Both the position numbers and the translations under genes were made by a program. A DNA stretch of 64,000 nucleotides from Pedobacter fastidiosus (lineage in GTDB: Bacteria > Bacteroidota > Bacteroidia > Sphingobacteriales > Sphingobacteriaceae), in NCBI RefSeq assembly GCF_014306625.1, contig NZ_JACRYL010000008.1:38976-102975 (forward strand), written 5' to 3'. Of this stretch, positions 63,152-64,000 are shown one piece after another. The notes beneath the pieces were generated by a model. The model did no database searches. It had not been told where the DNA came from and saw only the letters and a program-made list of their open reading frames with translations. The number at the start of each line of letters is the position of its first letter. Within the stretch, counting starts at the first letter, position 1.

Positions 63152-63718
63152 TTATGGTTGAAAAAATATTTTCTTTAAGCGTTGCAGGCATTTATATTTC
63201 TGCGTTTTTGCATTATCCGTGTTGGTATAACCAAACTTTTCGCAAATATCCTGCATGGATAAATTATGGATATAAAAATCCTGAATAATGGTTTTACAAG
63301 GTTCGCCTAAATGTTCGAGCGCATGCTGCATTTTAACAAACTGCAAATCTTTTTCCTCATGATGCTCTACATCCTCCTCAACGGCAAGCACATCTTCATA
63401 ATCGGTAATATTGCCAGCCTTTCTACTGTTCTGGGTTAATTTTTTAAGCCAGATGCGACGGCATACCGAGTATATATATGTTTTTAACTTACTGCTGAGT
63501 TCAAAATTTCCTTCCTTAATTTTATTATATAAAATAATTATGGCTTCCTGATAAACATCTTTCGCATCATCTTCATCGCCGTTATTATTCAGGATAAATT
63601 GCAAAACCATTGCAAAATAGCCCTTATATAACTTGTTAAGGGTATCTTCTGAGTTATTTAGAATACCTAAAATAACCTCTCTATCTGTTGGAACTGAACT
63701 CTTTAAACTGTTATTCAC
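63152..63718 (-). CDS. ECF-type sigma-70 factor
   Basis: A 188-residue sigma factor. Region 2 (about 25-95) contains DEDDAKDVYQEAIIILYNKI and KTYIYSVCRRIWLKKL. Region 4 (about 130-185) contains LGEPCKTIIQDFYIHNLSMQDICEKFGYTN. The first codon is GTG (GTG AAT AAC); no ATG lies before region 2, so GTG is favoured. It is followed after 8 bases by the membrane protease gene, its likely regulator. Confidence 0.9.
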   Translation of the reverse strand: MNNSLKSSVPTDREVILGILNNSEDTLNKLYKGYFAMVLQFILNNNGDEDDAKDVYQEAIIILYNKIKEGNFELSSKLKTYIYSVCRRIWLKKLTQNSRKAGNITDYEDVLAVEEDVEHHEEKDLQFVKMQHALEHLGEPCKTIIQDFYIHNLSMQDICEKFGYTNTDNAKTQKYKCLQRLKKIFFQP

Positions 63719-63871
63719 TAGTTAATACATTTTTCGATAAATAGTAACCCAATATTAGACAAAAATATTTAGAGCTGCTATAATTGCTTAATACCATCGG
63801 TTACAAAACGGTAACCCAAAAAGAAAATTAAAAAATTTTATTTTTTTTTCTGAATATGCGGGTTACCTTTT

Positions 63872-63879
63872 TACCTTTG
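63872..63879 (+). promoter_or_regulatory. Candidate -7 element for the lipoprotein at the right edge
   Basis: TACCTTTG matches TAnnTTTG and lies 44 bases before the ATG at 63924. A TACCTTTT copy is just upstream at 63864. No convincing -33 TTG is seen. Confidence 0.45.
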
Positions 63880-63923
63880 CGGCATTAATCAAAGAAATTA
63901 ATTACTAAATAAAAAAATCAAAC

Positions 63924-64000
63924 ATGAAAAATGCATTCAAATTAGGCTTTTTAGCTTTAGCTTTATCTTTATCAGTTGTTGCTTGTAACTCAGAAAAAAA
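63924..64000 (+). CDS. Lipoprotein gene cut by the window edge
   Basis: An ATG at 63924 opens a frame to the window end encoding MKNAFKLGFLALALSLSVVA then CNSEKK. This is a lipoprotein signal with lipobox VVAC (Cys21). It is divergent from the sigma/protease pair, so it could be a target or partner of that unit, but only the signal is visible. Confidence 0.75.
   Translation, partial: MKNAFKLGFLALALSLSVVACNSEK

Noticed and set aside
63144..63191. N-terminal extension of the membrane protease
   Set aside because: It overlaps the end of the sigma gene, and the ATG at 63143 gives a spacing of 8 bases, normal for a coupled pair.

Overview
The window looks like a chromosome segment of a Bacteroidota species, most probably Sphingobacteriaceae (Pedobacter-like). 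The reasons are the AT-rich DNA, TAnnTTTG-type -7 promoter motifs, a SusC/SusD pair with a FecI/FecR-type sigma/anti-sigma pair, and families largely confined to this phylum (DUF2851, DUF3347, DUF4254, DUF4290, DUF4296, DUF5117/DUF5118 proteases, 67K SppA, Rho with a long N-terminal insert). The genus is inferred, not proven. No phage, insertion sequence, CRISPR array or rRNA is visible. One tRNA (Leu, GAG) is present.

Layout. 1-5125 (minus): the end of an ABC exporter, a D-lactate dehydrogenase and a large GH2 beta-galactosidase with a palindrome-rich upstream region. 5126-8552: a small ORF with a possible frameshift, then two tandem PqiA-like membrane proteins. 8746-18641 (minus): a compact nutrient-uptake locus reading ECF sigma, FecR, STN-domain SusC, SusD, Met-zincin protease, DUF3347 protein. 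18948-21094: a GxGYxYP protein and a lipoprotein. 21146-29245: tRNA-Leu, MBL hydrolase, LolA, FtsK, ankyrin protein, PspC, DUF2851. 29608-31919: EamA transporter, GxxExxY protein between inverted repeats, PyrF. 32342-37545: Rho, PssA, Hpt protein, FolK, SppA. 37612-45161: lipoprotein, PolX-like protein, DUF4254/glycosyltransferase 9/SixA cluster, DUF4290 and MurA. 45326-53555: UbiD, Dps, LysM protein plus uridine kinase, the two 3-oxoacid CoA-transferase subunits, a small Cys-rich protein and a PQQ-type sugar dehydrogenase. 53793-60784: MutS2, DUF4296 lipoprotein, PLP-binding protein, GNAT, aspartate kinase, SAM methyltransferase. 60848-64000: cold-shock protein, 1-Cys peroxiredoxin, a sigma factor paired with a membrane-anchored trypsin-like protease, and the start of a lipoprotein gene.

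Most genes are housekeeping. The main functional units are the sigma-regulated SusCD/protease locus (probably peptide or protein uptake), the SCOT pair (ketone-body or acetoacetate metabolism), the cell-envelope genes (MurA, LolA, LysM, GT9) and the second sigma/protease unit at the right end.

The most unusual layer is not protein coding. At least six families of short dispersed palindromes sit in the intergenic spaces. One of them, built on CACAGAT motifs, flanks the GxxExxY nuclease-like gene in inverted orientation and also occurs as solo copies. Two enzymes have notable active-site changes: MurA has Asp where the fosfomycin-reactive Cys normally sits, and the PolX-like protein has lost the canonical polymerase aspartates while keeping its PHP domain.
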